From: Cyanobium sp.
Lineage (GTDB): Bacteria; Cyanobacteriota; Cyanobacteriia; PCC-6307; Cyanobiaceae
DNA: 43,206 bases
NCBI GenBank assembly: GCA_014191755.1
Contig: BJHE01000018.1
Coordinates: 1 to 43,206 of the forward strand
Direction: 5' to 3'
The stretch's first letter is position 1; each line of letters opens with the position of its first letter. A program made the translations under genes and the position numbers. Below are positions 17,102-27,237 of this stretch, piece by piece. A model generated the notes under the pieces. It was given only the letters and a program-made list of their open reading frames with translations. It had not been told where the DNA came from and did not search any database.

Positions 17102-18327
17102 TGCTTGCGGGGCAGTTCCGCCGGACGGAGAGTGAGGGTGAGCGCCTGTTCGCGGCGCCGCACCTGCAGGCTCATGGCGTCGCCCACCCGCACGCGATCC
17201 ACCGCCAGCTGCACCTCGGAGGGATTGGCGACCGCCTGATCACCCACCCGCTCGATCAGGTCACAGGGCTTGAGGCCACCCCGGTCGGCGGGGCTCCCCG
17301 CCATCACATCCACCACCACCACGCCATTCACCTCCGGCAGGCGGCACTCATTGGTAGCACCATTGATCTCCCGGGCCAGCTGGGGGGTGAGGGCCTGCAG
17401 GCGCACACCGATGTAGGGATGGCTGGCGTAGCCGCGATCCACGATCTGAGCGGCGATCTGGCGGGCGGTGTTGATCGGGATGGCGAAGCTCAGACCGGCG
17501 CCGGGGGCCTGGCGGATGGCGGTGTTGATGCCGATCACCTCGCCTCGGTCGTTGATCAGCGGTCCACCGCTGTTGCCCGGATTCACGGCGGCGTCGGTCT
17601 GGAGGTAGGGCACCCGCTGGCCCTCGCCAAGGGCATTGGTGCGCTGGATGGCGCTGATGATGCCGGCGGTCACGGTGTTGTCGAGGCCGAGGGGGTTGCC
17701 GATGGCGATGGCCCATTCGCCGGGGCGAACCTTGGCGGAATCCCCCAGGGGAGCCACGGGAAGTTTGGTGGCCACCACCTTCACCACCGCCACATCGGTA
17801 AGCGGATCGGCGCCCAGAACCTTGCCGGTGAAGTTGCGGCCGTCCGGCAGGGTCACGTTCACATCGCTGGAACCCTCCACCACGTGGGCATTGGTGAGCA
17901 CCACCCCGTCGGAACGAGTGATGAAGCCCGATCCCTGGCCCTGTTGCTGCTGGATGGCGGGCCCGCCGCCGAACACCCCCCCGAGGGGATTCACCATCCG
18001 CTTCACGGTGTCGATGCGGACCACCGCCGGCCCCACCTTGTCCACCGCCGCCACGATCTGATTGCTGGGCGGCTTGAGGGACATAGCCGCCGGGGCATCG
18101 CTGATGCGGGTGCGCTCCGGCCGCGTCGGCGATCCGGGAAGGGTGAAGCCACCGGCGCAGCCGGCGAGGAGCAGCACCGGAGCGAGCAGGGAGGCCCGGC
18201 GCAGGCCGGCCCACCACGGATGCTGCCCGCTCGGGGAGCAGGGGCTGGAGGTGGCGCGGGGGTGGGTCACGGGGCCGGAGGGGCGGGGATTCGAACCGGA
18301 TGGGGCCATCGCGGTGGCGGTGGACAC
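17098..18327 (-). CDS. HtrA/Deg-type serine protease with PDZ domain
   Basis: A 409-residue Deg protease acting in periplasm or envelope quality control. A lipobox-like LLLAGC with Cys57 follows a basic/hydrophobic stretch, suggesting export as a lipoprotein. The trypsin domain shows the triad His148 (LTNAHVV), Asp178 (DPLTDVAVV) and Ser253 (NPGNSGGPL), with [12 protein letters not shown] before it. One C-terminal PDZ domain (from about residue 310) contains [10 protein letters not shown] and [15 protein letters not shown]. It is divergent from dnaA with a 73-base gap. The first ~35 residues are Pro/Ser-rich, so the start could be a little later. Confidence 0.92.
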   Translation of the reverse strand: MSTATAMAPSGSNPRPSGPVTHPRATSSPCSPSGQHPWWAGLRRASLLAPVLLLAGCAGGFTLPGSPTRPERTRISDAPAAMSLKPPSNQIVAAVDKVGPAVVRIDTVKRMVNPLGGVFGGGPAIQQQQGQGSGFITRSDGVVLTNAHVVEGSSDVNVTLPDGRNFTGKVLGADPLTDVAVVKVVATKLPVAPLGDSAKVRPGEWAIAIGNPLGLDNTVTAGIISAIQRTNALGEGQRVPYLQTDAAVNPGNSGGPLINDRGEVIGINTAIRQAPGAGLSFAIPINTARQIAAQIVDRGYASHPYIGVRLQALTPQLAREINGATNECRLPEVNGVVVVDVMAGSPADRGGLKPCDLIERVGDQAVANPSEVQLAVDRVRVGDAMSLQVRRREQALTLTLRPAELPRKQ

Positions 18328-18370
18328 AGGAACGGCTTCATTAAAGACGGACCGTCGGTGCGAAGCTGCC

Positions 18371-18393
18371 TATATTTGGCGACTAAGGGGAGG
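18371..18393 (+). promoter_or_regulatory. Candidate dnaA -10 element and ribosome binding site
   Basis: In the 73 bases between htrA and dnaA, TATATT (18371-18376) is the best -10-like hexamer; I see no matching -35 at normal spacing. AAGGGGAGG (18385-18393) is a strong ribosome site seven bases before the GTG at 18401, and it decides the dnaA start. Confidence 0.4.
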
Positions 18394-18400
18394 TTCAAGG

Positions 18401-19864
18401 GTGCAGCAGGGCGAACAGCTTTGGCACCGGGTACAGCAGGCCCTGCAGCCCAACCTCAGCAAACCGACCTTCGAGACCTGGATCCGGCCGGCGCGGTTCC
18501 TGGCCTACGCCGATGGGCAGCTCAGGCTTGAGGCGCCCAATGCCTTCACCTGCGGCTGGCTACGCAAGAACTACCAGAGCCAGATCGCCGCCGTGGCCAG
18601 TGAGATCGCTGGACGCCACGTGGTGGTGGAGGTGGTGGTCGCTGCGGGAGGTGGCAGCGAGCCCGATCTACCGCCCCTGGCCAGAGGGGGCGCCACCCCA
18701 ACGCTGCCTGGATCCGCCACCCAGCCGGAAGTCTCGGTACGGGCGGCGGCTTCGGCGGCCGATCCAACCCTCAGCGCCCAGGAGAGGTCGCTATCGGGCG
18801 CACCAGCCTCCGTGGGCCCCGGCGGCCGGCCGACAGCGGGCCTGAACCCGCGCTACAGCTTCAGCCGCTTCGTGGTGGGGCCGAACAGCCGCATGGCGCA
18901 TGCGGCTTCCCTGGCGGTGGCCGAGGCGCCGGGGAGGGAGTTCAACCCCCTGTTCATCTGCGGCGGTGTGGGTCTGGGTAAAACCCACCTGATGCAGGCC
19001 GTCGGCCATTACCGCCTCGAGATCGATTCCCAGGCGCGCGTGTTCTACGTGAGCACGGAAACCTTCACCAATGATCTGATCCAGGCGATCCGCAAAGACG
19101 GCATGCAGGCCTTCCGCGACCGCTACCGCGCCGCCGATCTGATCCTGGTGGACGACATCCAGTTCATCGAAGGCAAGGAATACACCCAGGAGGAGTTCTT
19201 CCACACCTTTAATGCCCTGCACGAGGCGGGTCGCCAGATCGTGATCGCCTCCGACCGGCCGCCGAACCAGATCCCGAGGCTTCAGGAACGGCTGATCTCC
19301 CGCTTCTCGATGGGCCTGATCGCCGACATCCAGGTGCCGGACCTCGAGACCCGCATGGCGATCCTGCACAAGAAGGCCGAGAGCGAGCAGATGTCCCTGC
19401 CGCGGGAGCTGATCCAGTACATCGCCGGGCGCTTCACCTCCAACATTCGGGAGCTGGAGGGGGCCCTGACCCGTGCGGTGGCCTTCGCCTCGATCACCGG
19501 CCTGCCGATGACGGTGGAATCGGTGGCGCCCATGCTTGACCCGGTGGGCAATGATGTGGAGGTGACCCCCAAGCAGGTGCTGGAGAAGGTGTCGGAAGTG
19601 TTCGGCGTTAGCGTGGAGGAGATGAAGAGTCCAAGCCGGCGCCGGGCCGTGAGCCAGGCCCGCCAGGTGGGTATGTTCCTGATGCGCCAGAGCACCAACC
19701 TCTCCCTGCCACGCATCGGCGAGGCCTTCGGTGGCAAGGACCACTCGACCGTGATGTATGCCGTGGAACAAGTGGAGAAGAAGCTCAGCGCCGATCCCGC
19801 CGTTGCCCGCCAGGTGCAGCAGGTGAGGGATCTGTTGCAGATCGACTCGAGGAAACGGCGGTGA
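18401..19864 (+). CDS. dnaA: Chromosomal replication initiator DnaA
   Basis: A 487-residue DnaA from GTG 18401. Domain I ([21 protein letters not shown]) is followed by a Pro/Ala/Ser-rich linker and the AAA+ domain with Walker A GGVGLGKT near residues 187-194 and Walker [10 protein letters not shown]. The C-terminal DNA-binding domain ends with [22 protein letters not shown]. The frame is open 339 bases further upstream, but that part is antisense to htrA and shows no DnaA sequence. No cluster of TTATCCACA-like DnaA boxes was seen beside the gene, so this does not appear to be oriC. Confidence 0.95.
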   Translation: MQQGEQLWHRVQQALQPNLSKPTFETWIRPARFLAYADGQLRLEAPNAFTCGWLRKNYQSQIAAVASEIAGRHVVVEVVVAAGGGSEPDLPPLARGGATPTLPGSATQPEVSVRAAASAADPTLSAQERSLSGAPASVGPGGRPTAGLNPRYSFSRFVVGPNSRMAHAASLAVAEAPGREFNPLFICGGVGLGKTHLMQAVGHYRLEIDSQARVFYVSTETFTNDLIQAIRKDGMQAFRDRYRAADLILVDDIQFIEGKEYTQEEFFHTFNALHEAGRQIVIASDRPPNQIPRLQERLISRFSMGLIADIQVPDLETRMAILHKKAESEQMSLPRELIQYIAGRFTSNIRELEGALTRAVAFASITGLPMTVESVAPMLDPVGNDVEVTPKQVLEKVSEVFGVSVEEMKSPSRRRAVSQARQVGMFLMRQSTNLSLPRIGEAFGGKDHSTVMYAVEQVEKKLSADPAVARQVQQVRDLLQIDSRKRR

Positions 19865-19985
19865 GTCACATGAGTAAGACCTGCCTAAGATCAACCTGGA
19901 CACACCAATTCCATGGTCAAAATTGTGAATCCGGTATATGCTCGGTTGAGGAGACAAAGCGCTTACGAGGAAACAAGGGCTAGGC

Positions 19986-21272
19986 ATGAAGAGAAGAATC
20001 CTATTCTTGATGATTCAGCCCCCTGGAGGAACAGGGGTACAGGGCTTACGCTATAGCAAACTCTATCCCCATACTCTCGACTCCAATTGGGAGCTTCATT
20101 TTTCAGGCCCCTCACCTCAACTCACCTCCATCAAACTCGAACCCTTAGTATGCCCAACAGATCATTGCCACTACACCGATAACGTCTCATTTTCAGCACG
20201 CTTCGCGACACAAAAAAACAGGCAATCCAAGCACTCGTTTACTTATTATCTCTACGGCATTCTGCAGCTCGTTGCGCGGCAGTTTGAAGCTCTCATTTCC
20301 CATGATTCTTTTGATTTTCTCCGTCGAGGCATTCTTGACGTGTGCAGGCGGGCTGACGATGTTTTTGATTTTGATCTTATTGCAGCCAAGAGTCCTGATT
20401 TCAGGCTACTGGAAGTGGGAGCCCAGCTAGCCAGAGAGCGTGGCAAGCCCCTATTGGCGATTTATGATGATCCGCACGGGCAGAGAGACAATAAAGGGTT
20501 TTATCCTGACGACCGTCAACGTCAGATTGATGTCCTAAAACAGGCAAATGGTGTTCTATTTATGTCACCACTTACTCGCGACCGCTATGTTGAACAAGGC
20601 CTTGTCAGGACCGACAAAACATTCATCCTTACCGACAGCTATCCTTTAGACGCCTGTTTTTATCACCCGCAGCCTGCTCCAGCCAAGCAAGAAGATTTAG
20701 GCAAAACTAAATATAACTTTGTTCATCTTGGCAACCTGCCCGAATGGCGGCCGATCAACCCCCTGCTGGATGCCCTTGCTTGGCTGGAGGGTCAACAAAA
20801 TTGGCACCCTGTCCATATCTCCCTCTATGGATATGTTTATCCTGCGGCAGTTGAGCTCATCAAGTCCAATGCCAACCTTGCATCCTGCTTCAGCATCAGG
20901 CCAGCAGTTGGCCACATCGAATCCCATCATGTCGCAGATCAGGCTGACATCTTACTGGTCATGATTGGATCGCGACATCTTGACAACCAACCATCGAAGT
21001 TTTTTGTCTATCTTGGCCATCCCAAGCCCTTAATTGTGATCGGACCGCCAGGAAATCCAATTCAAGCATTAATCGAAGAGCTTCAAATCGGAGTTTATTG
21101 CGACGTCAATAATCAAGCATCAATCCGAGAAGGACTAGCAAAAATCACTTCGGATTACAAATATTTTGCCGAAGCTTTCAAGCGCAATGCCGACCTGATC
21201 AAGCGTTATCGTGCTGACGCCGTAGCCGCAGATCTCATATCAATTCTGGATACCGTTGTGAGTCATTCATAG
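19986..21272 (+). CDS. Putative GT-B glycosyltransferase, AT-rich and probably acquired
   Basis: A 428-residue protein with the general layout of a GT-B glycosyltransferase. The N-terminus is LFLMIQPPGGTGVQGLRYSK, a middle strand is KPLLAIYDDPHG, the inter-domain region is YNFVHLGNLPEWRPI, and the C-terminal half has ADILLVMIGSRHLDNQPSKFFVYLGHPKPLIVI, the usual place of the donor-sugar loop. No exact family can be named. Codon use and base composition are clearly AT-richer than the flanking genes. A weak ribosome site (AAGG) precedes ATG 19986. It stands alone between dnaA and the end of cbbX and may act on surface glycans. Confidence 0.6.
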   Translation: MKRRILFLMIQPPGGTGVQGLRYSKLYPHTLDSNWELHFSGPSPQLTSIKLEPLVCPTDHCHYTDNVSFSARFATQKNRQSKHSFTYYLYGILQLVARQFEALISHDSFDFLRRGILDVCRRADDVFDFDLIAAKSPDFRLLEVGAQLARERGKPLLAIYDDPHGQRDNKGFYPDDRQRQIDVLKQANGVLFMSPLTRDRYVEQGLVRTDKTFILTDSYPLDACFYHPQPAPAKQEDLGKTKYNFVHLGNLPEWRPINPLLDALAWLEGQQNWHPVHISLYGYVYPAAVELIKSNANLASCFSIRPAVGHIESHHVADQADILLVMIGSRHLDNQPSKFFVYLGHPKPLIVIGPPGNPIQALIEELQIGVYCDVNNQASIREGLAKITSDYKYFAEAFKRNADLIKRYRADAVAADLISILDTVVSHS

Positions 21273-21297
21273 AACGAGGAATTGAGCTACCACTGAA

Positions 21298-22302
21298 TCA
21301 CCCAATGACCGGTTCACTCCGATCCAGCCCTTCCACCACCCCCTGAAAAACTCGGCTGGCGGTGATATCTTCCGCTTCGATCGTCATCAGATCCAGCTTG
21401 CTGAGCCGGCTGGCCATGCCATTGAACAAGCGATTTGCCTGACGCATGCGGGCTCGGTCGATGGCGTTGCGGATCGAGCGAGCATTGGCGAAAAAGGGTA
21501 ACTGCATGCGGCGCAAGATGTAGTCGGCGAAGACCTCGGTGGCCCCTTCGCTAAAGCGGTAGTTTTCACTGGCGAGGATCAGTTTGGCGATCGCCAGCAA
21601 CTCTGGGGCGCTGTAATCAGGGAAGTCGATGTGGTTGGCCACCCGCGAGGAGAGGCCGGGATTGGATTGGTAAAACACATCCATCCTCTCCTTATAGCCC
21701 GCGAAGATCACCACCAGATCATCACGATTATTCTCCATCACCTGCAGCAGGATCTCAATCGCTTCGGCGCCGTAGTCACGCTCGTTCTCGGGCCGGTAAA
21801 GATAATAAGCCTCATCGATGAACAGCACCCCACCCATCGCCTTCTTCAGCATCTCCCGGGTCTTGGGGGCCGTATGGCCGATGTACTGACCCACCAAATC
21901 ATCGCGAGTGGCGGTTACCACGTGTCCCTTGCGAACGTAGCCGAGGCCATGCAGGATCTTCGACATCCGCTCGGCCACCGTGGTCTTACCGGTGCCCGGC
22001 CTGCCGGTAAAGGACATATGGAGGCTCGGTGGAGCCGACTCCAGCCCCAGCTCCCGCCGGGCCCGGTTCACCACCAGCAATGCCGCGATTTCACGGATCC
22101 TGGCCTTCACCGGCCGCAGACCCACCAGTTCCTCATCCAGTTGGTCGAGCACGGCCTGGATTCCGGCCGCATCGTAGGCCCCACGAAGATCCACCGTGAG
22201 AGGAGCCCCCTCCTTCTGCTCGGTGATCTCAGCTTGCGGCTGCGAACCGGCGGTCGGCTGCAGGGGATCAGAGGAGTGCATCGATCGCCGCGGCAAAGGC
22301 AT
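21298..22302 (-). CDS. cbbX: Red-type Rubisco activase CbbX
   Basis: CbbX is an AAA+ hexamer that pulls on the C-terminus of the Rubisco large subunit to release inhibitory sugar phosphates. Here Walker A GRPGTGKT is at residues 100-107, the pore-loop region GYVRKGHVV near 121-129, Walker B VLFIDEA at 159-165, and the arginine-finger region [12 protein letters not shown] further on. ATG 22302 is preferred because AGGAGAGG lies six bases upstream; a TTG at 22308 is also in frame. The gene overlaps the end of acRAF by 35 bases. It is the last gene of the carboxysome supercluster, so it probably serves the form IA Rubisco encoded upstream. Confidence 0.92.
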   Translation of the reverse strand: MPLPRRSMHSSDPLQPTAGSQPQAEITEQKEGAPLTVDLRGAYDAAGIQAVLDQLDEELVGLRPVKARIREIAALLVVNRARRELGLESAPPSLHMSFTGRPGTGKTTVAERMSKILHGLGYVRKGHVVTATRDDLVGQYIGHTAPKTREMLKKAMGGVLFIDEAYYLYRPENERDYGAEAIEILLQVMENNRDDLVVIFAGYKERMDVFYQSNPGLSSRVANHIDFPDYSAPELLAIAKLILASENYRFSEGATEVFADYILRRMQLPFFANARSIRNAIDRARMRQANRLFNGMASRLSKLDLMTIEAEDITASRVFQGVVEGLDRSEPVIG

Positions 22303-22510
22303 GATCAACCTCTCCTACCAGCTGTTCGTCGTCCGGCCTGAGGGTGAGGTTCACATAGGTGCGGCCGAAGCTGATGTCGGGGAAGCGCCCCTCGCTCTCC
22401 GCCAAAGCATTGAGCCGCTCCAAGAAACTGCGGGTGCTCTCGTAGTCATCGAATTCGATGCGGCGCTCCAGCCGATCGGGGCGGGTCCGCTGCGTCCAGG
22501 GCTGATTCAT
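22268..22510 (-). CDS. acRAF: acRAF, pterin-dehydratase-like Rubisco assembly factor
   Basis: An 80-residue protein with the pterin-4a-carbinolamine dehydratase (PCD) fold: [21 protein letters not shown], then [19 protein letters not shown] and [17 protein letters not shown]. The catalytic His pair of true PCD enzymes (H-H-P-x-W) is missing: the equivalent stretch reads GRFPDISFG. In alpha-carboxysome loci this protein is the Rubisco assembly factor acRAF, a small chaperone for large-subunit folding or assembly. It sits directly upstream of, and overlaps, cbbX, pairing assembly with repair of Rubisco. Confidence 0.88.
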   Translation of the reverse strand: MNQPWTQRTRPDRLERRIEFDDYESTRSFLERLNALAESEGRFPDISFGRTYVNLTLRPDDEQLVGEVDHAFAAAIDALL

Positions 22511-22574
22511 GAAATGAACTTAAGCCACGAACAGAAGGTGTTTCCATCACTGTCGCCCCGACAGAAGAACCCGA

Positions 22575-23726
22575 TCAGCTGCCGAAGGGGTCGAGGCAGT
22601 CGGTGCGGGCCACTGCCAGCCGCTCGGCCCAGGCCCGGGCGTAGGCCCGATTGGCAGCCTGCTCGGCCGGAACCGCAGTGCCCAGGGCGTGGGGGAAGGT
22701 GCCATCGATGGCGGCATTGGTGACGCAGAACATCGACTTCTGGAAGCTCATGCAGATCTTCACCCGCACATCGCCCTCGCCGCGGCTGCGCTGGCGGTAG
22801 AGGGCATGGAGGCGCTCCGGCAGATGGCGGTACATGTCCTGCATCAGCAGGCTCGGGGGAATGCCGGCACCCATCGTGGGCAGCGGATCGGCGTAGAGGG
22901 CGCCGTAGGCGAACTGAGCCTGGTCCGGCGAGATCTGCTGGGCCTGGGCATTGAATGACACGGTGCCCAGGAACGGCATGCCGCGCAAGAACACAGCCTC
23001 CACGTAGGGAACCGCCACATCCACCAGGAAGGTGAGCCCCGCCTCGGGCGGCAACACCCAGAAGCGTTCGCCCCCCAGCTGCACGCCATAGGTGATCGGA
23101 TTGGCGGCCGCATTCACCAGGCCAGCCTTGATGAAGGCCACCACCTCGGCGATGTTCCTCACCGTGCCGTCCGCTTCGGCCCGGGCCAGATCGAGGAAGA
23201 GATCGCTCATCACCCGCCAGAACTGGCCGAGGGCATGGGTGGTGGCGGCGGCCCGGATCGCCTCAGGTAGAAAGTTAGGAAAGAGTGGATGCAGGAGCGC
23301 CAGCAGGGGGTCGCGGCCGGTCTTGTGGCGGATGATCGCCGTACAGTTCGCGGCGAAGGGCTCGGAATCGAGGTAGGCATCGAGGCCGCCGGTGCCATGC
23401 CAGAGCATGGCTTTCATGCAGTACTCGGCGTACTCGAAATTGATGCGGTCGCCATTGAGATGGCGCCAGATCTTCGCAGGGCTCAGGTCGCCATCGAGGA
23501 AGCGAAACACCGGGAAGGGATTGAGAAACTGCCGTTCGGCCTGGAAGATCAGGTTCTTGCTGTAAGCATCGAGCACCACGCCATAGCTGTTCAGCACATC
23601 CACCACCTCCAGCACGTGCTCGGGGGTATCAGCCAACAGGGTCTGGCCCGCCAGCAACCTGGCCTCCAGCGCTTCGACACTGGGACGACCGCCGGCATGG
23701 GTGAGCAATGCAGGGATGACCGGCAT
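22575..23726 (-). CDS. chpX: CO2 hydration protein ChpX (CupB)
   Basis: ChpX/CupB couples to a specialised NDH-1 complex on the thylakoid membrane and converts CO2 to bicarbonate. The 383-residue protein shows the family's features: PEHVLEVVDVLNSYGVVLDAYSKNL region, NGDRINFEYAEYCMKAMLWHG, HPLFPNFLPEAIR, and a late conserved stretch KICMSFQKSMFCVTNAA. Its placement with ndhF4 and ndhD4 identifies the constitutive, low-affinity CupB type rather than ChpY/CupA. The start overlaps the ndhD4 stop in ATGA, so the two are translationally coupled. Confidence 0.92.
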   Translation of the reverse strand: MPVIPALLTHAGGRPSVEALEARLLAGQTLLADTPEHVLEVVDVLNSYGVVLDAYSKNLIFQAERQFLNPFPVFRFLDGDLSPAKIWRHLNGDRINFEYAEYCMKAMLWHGTGGLDAYLDSEPFAANCTAIIRHKTGRDPLLALLHPLFPNFLPEAIRAAATTHALGQFWRVMSDLFLDLARAEADGTVRNIAEVVAFIKAGLVNAAANPITYGVQLGGERFWVLPPEAGLTFLVDVAVPYVEAVFLRGMPFLGTVSFNAQAQQISPDQAQFAYGALYADPLPTMGAGIPPSLLMQDMYRHLPERLHALYRQRSRGEGDVRVKICMSFQKSMFCVTNAAIDGTFPHALGTAVPAEQAANRAYARAWAERLAVARTDCLDPFGS

Positions 23727-25255
23727 CAGCCCAAACCTCCGTGGCTGGCGGCCAGCAGCAGGGCCGGCAGCTCGGCCATGGCTGTGGCTGTGGTCTCACT
23801 GAGCCAGCCGAGGCCTGCCGGGACGAGGCCCAGGCCCACCACCGCCAGGGAAATCCCAAGGGCCGGCAGGGTTTCCCGAAGCGCCACCCCCGACAGGCGA
23901 ATATCGAGGCGTGCATCAGCGCTTGGATCCTCGCTGGGGGGGGTGATCGCCATCCGGCCAAAGTAGGCCCGGTTCACCAGCAGCAGGAAATACACGGCCG
24001 TGAGTCCCGAACCCAACATGCAGAGGAGGGTGGCCAGCGGGAACACGCCGATGCTGCCGCGAAACACCAGAAATTCGGAGATGAAGCCGGCCATCCCCGG
24101 CAGCCCGGCACTGGCCATCACCCCGAGGATCATCAAGGTGCCGGTGAAGGGCAGGCCGCGCTCCGGATTGAGCAGACCGCGCAACACCTCCAGGTCGCGG
24201 GTGCCGGTCTTGCGGTACACAATGCCCACCAGCAGGAAGAGCAGGGCGGAGATCAGGCCATGGCTCACCATCTGGAACACCGCCCCCAACAGACTCACCG
24301 GCGTGGCGGCAGCCGCCGCCAGCAGGATCATGCCCATGTGGCCCACCGAGCTGTAGGCCACCATCCGTTTCATGTCCCGCTGGGCGATGGCGGCCAGCGA
24401 GCCATACAGCACCGAAACCGCCGCCCAGATCGCCAGCCAGGGAGCCACTAGAGCCCAGGCCTGGGGAAACAGCCCCAAGCAGAAGCGCAGCAGTCCATAG
24501 GTGCCTAGTTTGAGTAGAACCCCAGCCAACAACACCGACACCGGCGAGGAGGCCTGGGTGTGGGCGTCAGGCAACCAGGTGTGGAAGGGCACCAGCGGAA
24601 TCTTGATGCCGAAACCGATCAGCAGCGAGACAAGCAGCACGAGCTGACTCCCCATCGACAGCCTTTCGCTGACGATTGGGGTGAGGCTGAAATCCACCGT
24701 GCCGGTGAACAGGGCCAGCCCAAGGAAGGCGCCCAGAATGAGCACACCGGAGATGGCGGTGAAGATCAGGAACTTGGTGGCCGCGTAGGCGCGCTCGGTG
24801 CCGCCCCAGATCGAGATCAACAGCCAGAGGGGAATCAGCTCCAGCTCATAAAACAGGAAGAACAGCAAGAGGTTCTCCGCCAGGAAGGCCCCATTCACGG
24901 CGCCGCTGATCAGGAGCAGCAGGGCGAAGTAGATGCGCGGCCGTTGGCTGATGTCGCGGGTGCACACCGCAGACACCAGGGTGAGGGCTCCGTTCATCAG
25001 CACCAGGGGCAAGGAGAGGCCGTCGATGCCGAGGCGGTAATCGAGGCCGATCATCGGCACCCAGCTGAGGGAGTCCTGCAGCTGCATCCCTCCCTGGTGG
25101 GGATCGAAGGCCAACAGCACCCGCAGGCTCCAGAGCAGCTGCAGGGCGAGGGTGGTGATGGCGATCGCCCGCATCCTGCCGGGGGGCGGGTTACTCGGCG
25201 AGAGGAGCAGGACGAAGGCTCCCAGGAAGGGAATCAGCAGGAGCAGGCTCAGCAT
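23726..25255 (-). CDS. ndhD4: NDH-1 subunit NdhD4 (CO2-uptake type)
   Basis: A 509-residue, polytopic membrane protein (about 14 helices) of the proton-pumping antiporter-like NuoM/NdhD family. Landmarks are the TM5 stretch FFLFYELELIPLWLLI with the key Glu, FGIKIPLVPFHTWLPDAHTQA with its conserved Lys, and MKRMVAYSSVGHMGMI. Membership of the D4 group is inferred from its neighbours ndhF4 and chpX. It would form the membrane arm of the NDH-1MS' complex that drives CO2 hydration. It starts ten bases after ndhF4 ends and overlaps chpX by four bases. Confidence 0.93.
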   Translation of the reverse strand: MLSLLLLIPFLGAFVLLLSPSNPPPGRMRAIAITTLALQLLWSLRVLLAFDPHQGGMQLQDSLSWVPMIGLDYRLGIDGLSLPLVLMNGALTLVSAVCTRDISQRPRIYFALLLLISGAVNGAFLAENLLLFFLFYELELIPLWLLISIWGGTERAYAATKFLIFTAISGVLILGAFLGLALFTGTVDFSLTPIVSERLSMGSQLVLLVSLLIGFGIKIPLVPFHTWLPDAHTQASSPVSVLLAGVLLKLGTYGLLRFCLGLFPQAWALVAPWLAIWAAVSVLYGSLAAIAQRDMKRMVAYSSVGHMGMILLAAAAATPVSLLGAVFQMVSHGLISALLFLLVGIVYRKTGTRDLEVLRGLLNPERGLPFTGTLMILGVMASAGLPGMAGFISEFLVFRGSIGVFPLATLLCMLGSGLTAVYFLLLVNRAYFGRMAITPPSEDPSADARLDIRLSGVALRETLPALGISLAVVGLGLVPAGLGWLSETTATAMAELPALLLAASHGGLG

Positions 25256-25265
25256 CGTTCCGGCC

Positions 25266-27110
25266 TCATCCCTTCAACCAGGCCAGACTGGCCAAGAGCA
25301 TGATGATCGCCGCCACCAAGGTGAGCACATAGCTCTGCAACTGGCCGCTTACACCGAGCTTGAGCCCTTCGGCGCTGGCCAGCGAGGCGCTTCCGATCCG
25401 ATTCACCAGGCCGTTCACCAGCACCCGATCAACGCTGTTGGTGAGCCGGGCCAGACCCGCCACGAACGCCACGATCGTGGCCTTGTAGATCCGCTCGGTA
25501 TAGAAGTCGTAGGCCAACAGGTCCTGCAGCATCCCCAGGGGGCGGAACAGAGAACGGGACCAGAAAGCATCCAGCTGAACCAGGCAACCCGTTAGCACCC
25601 CGACCAAGCCACTGCCCACAACCAGCATGGTGCTCGAGGTCGAGAAGCTTGGGATCGCCAGGAAGGGATCGATCCGCTCGATCACCAGCGGTGACAGCAA
25701 CACGAGCACGGCCAGGCTCACCATGGGCAAGGCCATCAGCCAGTTCACCTCCGGGCTGCGACGCGTTTTGGGATGGGGCTTGTCGAGGAACACCTTGCGG
25801 AAGACCCGCACCAGGTTGAATGCGGTGAGGGTATTGGTGAGCAGCACCACTCCCGCCAGCATGGGATGGCCGGCCCGAAAGGTGTCGACCATCCACCCGA
25901 AGCACCAGAAGCAGCCCAGCGGGAACAGGCCGGTGAGCCCTGCGGCGGCCACCAGGTAGGCGGTGGTGGTGGCGGGCATGCGGGAGCCCAGGCCCCCGAG
26001 TTCGGTGAGGTCCTGGCAGTTGGTGGTGGCGATCACACTGCCCACGCTCATGAACAGCAGTGCCTTGGCCAGACCATGGGCGAAAAGGAGAAGCAGCGCC
26101 AGCAGGGGCTTCTGCAGGGCGATCGCCAAGAAGACCAGGCCGAGATAGGAGGTTGTGCCGTAGGAGAAGGTGCGCTTGAGATCCACTTGAGCGATGGCCA
26201 CCAGGGCGCCGCCGAGGGCGCTGATCGTGCCCACCACCAGCAACACATCGATCGCCACCGGCGAGAGGCGCAGCAGCGGCATCAGCTTGAGCAACACCAG
26301 GGCGCCGCAGGTCACCACGGCGGAGTTGCGCAGGATCGAGGCAGGATTCGGACCCTCCATCGCCTCATCGAGCCAGAGGTGCATCGGGAACTGGGCGCAT
26401 TTGCCCATCGGTCCGGCGATCAAGCCCAAGCCCAGCAAGGTGGCCGGCAGGGGGGCGAGTTGGGCGGTGTCGATCCAGCGGTAAAGATCGGAGAATTCCA
26501 GCGAGCCGGCCCAGCTGGAGAGGGCCACCAGGGCCATCAGCAGCAAAACGTCTCCCACTCGCTTGGTGAGAAAGGCATCACGGGCGGCGGTGACAACCAA
26601 CGGCTGGGCATACCAGAAACCCACCAACAGATAGGTGGAGAGGGTGAGCATCTCCAGCAGGAAATAGCTCATAAACAGGTTGCTGCTTAGCACCACCCCG
26701 GCCATGGCTCCCTCAAAGAAACCCACCAGGGCGTAGAAGCGGGCCAGGGACCACTCCTTATCGAGGTAGCCCAGGGCGAAAACCTGACAGAGCAGGCTCA
26801 TGAAGGTCACGAGCTCCAGGGCCGCCAGGTTGGTGAGCGAGAGGTCGAAGCCGATCAGCAGATCGAGATCGCCGGCCTGAAACCAGGGGATCTCCAGGTG
26901 CTGCGGCCCAAGGGCTAGCACCTCCCGGATGATCAGGCTGCCGTGCAACACGGCCACCAGGGTGAGCAGAAGATTGAGGTAGGCGGCGGGCCGGGGCCCG
27001 TTGCGCTTGATCCAGCCGCTCGCCCAGGGCAGCGACAGCACCATGCCGCTGAACCCGTAGAGCGGGATCAGCCAGACCAGCTGAATCGGCAGGGGCAGGG
27101 AGTGGGCCAA
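25266..27110 (-). CDS. ndhF4: NDH-1 subunit NdhF4 (CO2-uptake type)
   Basis: A 614-residue NuoL/NdhF-family membrane protein. It shows FFEGAMAGVVLSSNLFMSYFLLEMLTLSTYLLVGFW (split here: FLLEMLTLSTYLLVGFW), GKCAQFPMHLWLDEAMEGP with the conserved Lys/His, LKRTFSYGTTSYLGLV, and FAHGLAKALLFMSVG. It is shorter at the C-terminus than respiratory NdhF1, as is usual for the CO2-uptake forms. No ATG or GTG exists before the conserved N-terminus QLVWLIPLYGFSGM; the start is a TTG at 27110, which may keep expression low. First gene of the ndhF4-ndhD4-chpX trio. Confidence 0.92.
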   Translation of the reverse strand: MAHSLPLPIQLVWLIPLYGFSGMVLSLPWASGWIKRNGPRPAAYLNLLLTLVAVLHGSLIIREVLALGPQHLEIPWFQAGDLDLLIGFDLSLTNLAALELVTFMSLLCQVFALGYLDKEWSLARFYALVGFFEGAMAGVVLSSNLFMSYFLLEMLTLSTYLLVGFWYAQPLVVTAARDAFLTKRVGDVLLLMALVALSSWAGSLEFSDLYRWIDTAQLAPLPATLLGLGLIAGPMGKCAQFPMHLWLDEAMEGPNPASILRNSAVVTCGALVLLKLMPLLRLSPVAIDVLLVVGTISALGGALVAIAQVDLKRTFSYGTTSYLGLVFLAIALQKPLLALLLLFAHGLAKALLFMSVGSVIATTNCQDLTELGGLGSRMPATTTAYLVAAAGLTGLFPLGCFWCFGWMVDTFRAGHPMLAGVVLLTNTLTAFNLVRVFRKVFLDKPHPKTRRSPEVNWLMALPMVSLAVLVLLSPLVIERIDPFLAIPSFSTSSTMLVVGSGLVGVLTGCLVQLDAFWSRSLFRPLGMLQDLLAYDFYTERIYKATIVAFVAGLARLTNSVDRVLVNGLVNRIGSASLASAEGLKLGVSGQLQSYVLTLVAAIIMLLASLAWLKG

Positions 27111-27237
27111 GAAGGCGAACCGAACAGGACTGGTCGAAAAGGCTGATTGATGCTGGATTTTAAGCGCTGCCGCAGCAGCCCAGCAGATCCGAAGCCCTTA
27201 ACCCCATGCCAGCGACCAGCACTCAACTGGAGTTAAC

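Noticed and set aside
18062..18400. Upstream extension of dnaA
   Set aside because: Antisense to htrA, no DnaA similarity; GTG 18401 has a strong ribosome site.
18328..18400. Replication origin next to dnaA
   Set aside because: No group of DnaA boxes or AT-rich unwinding element was seen near dnaA.
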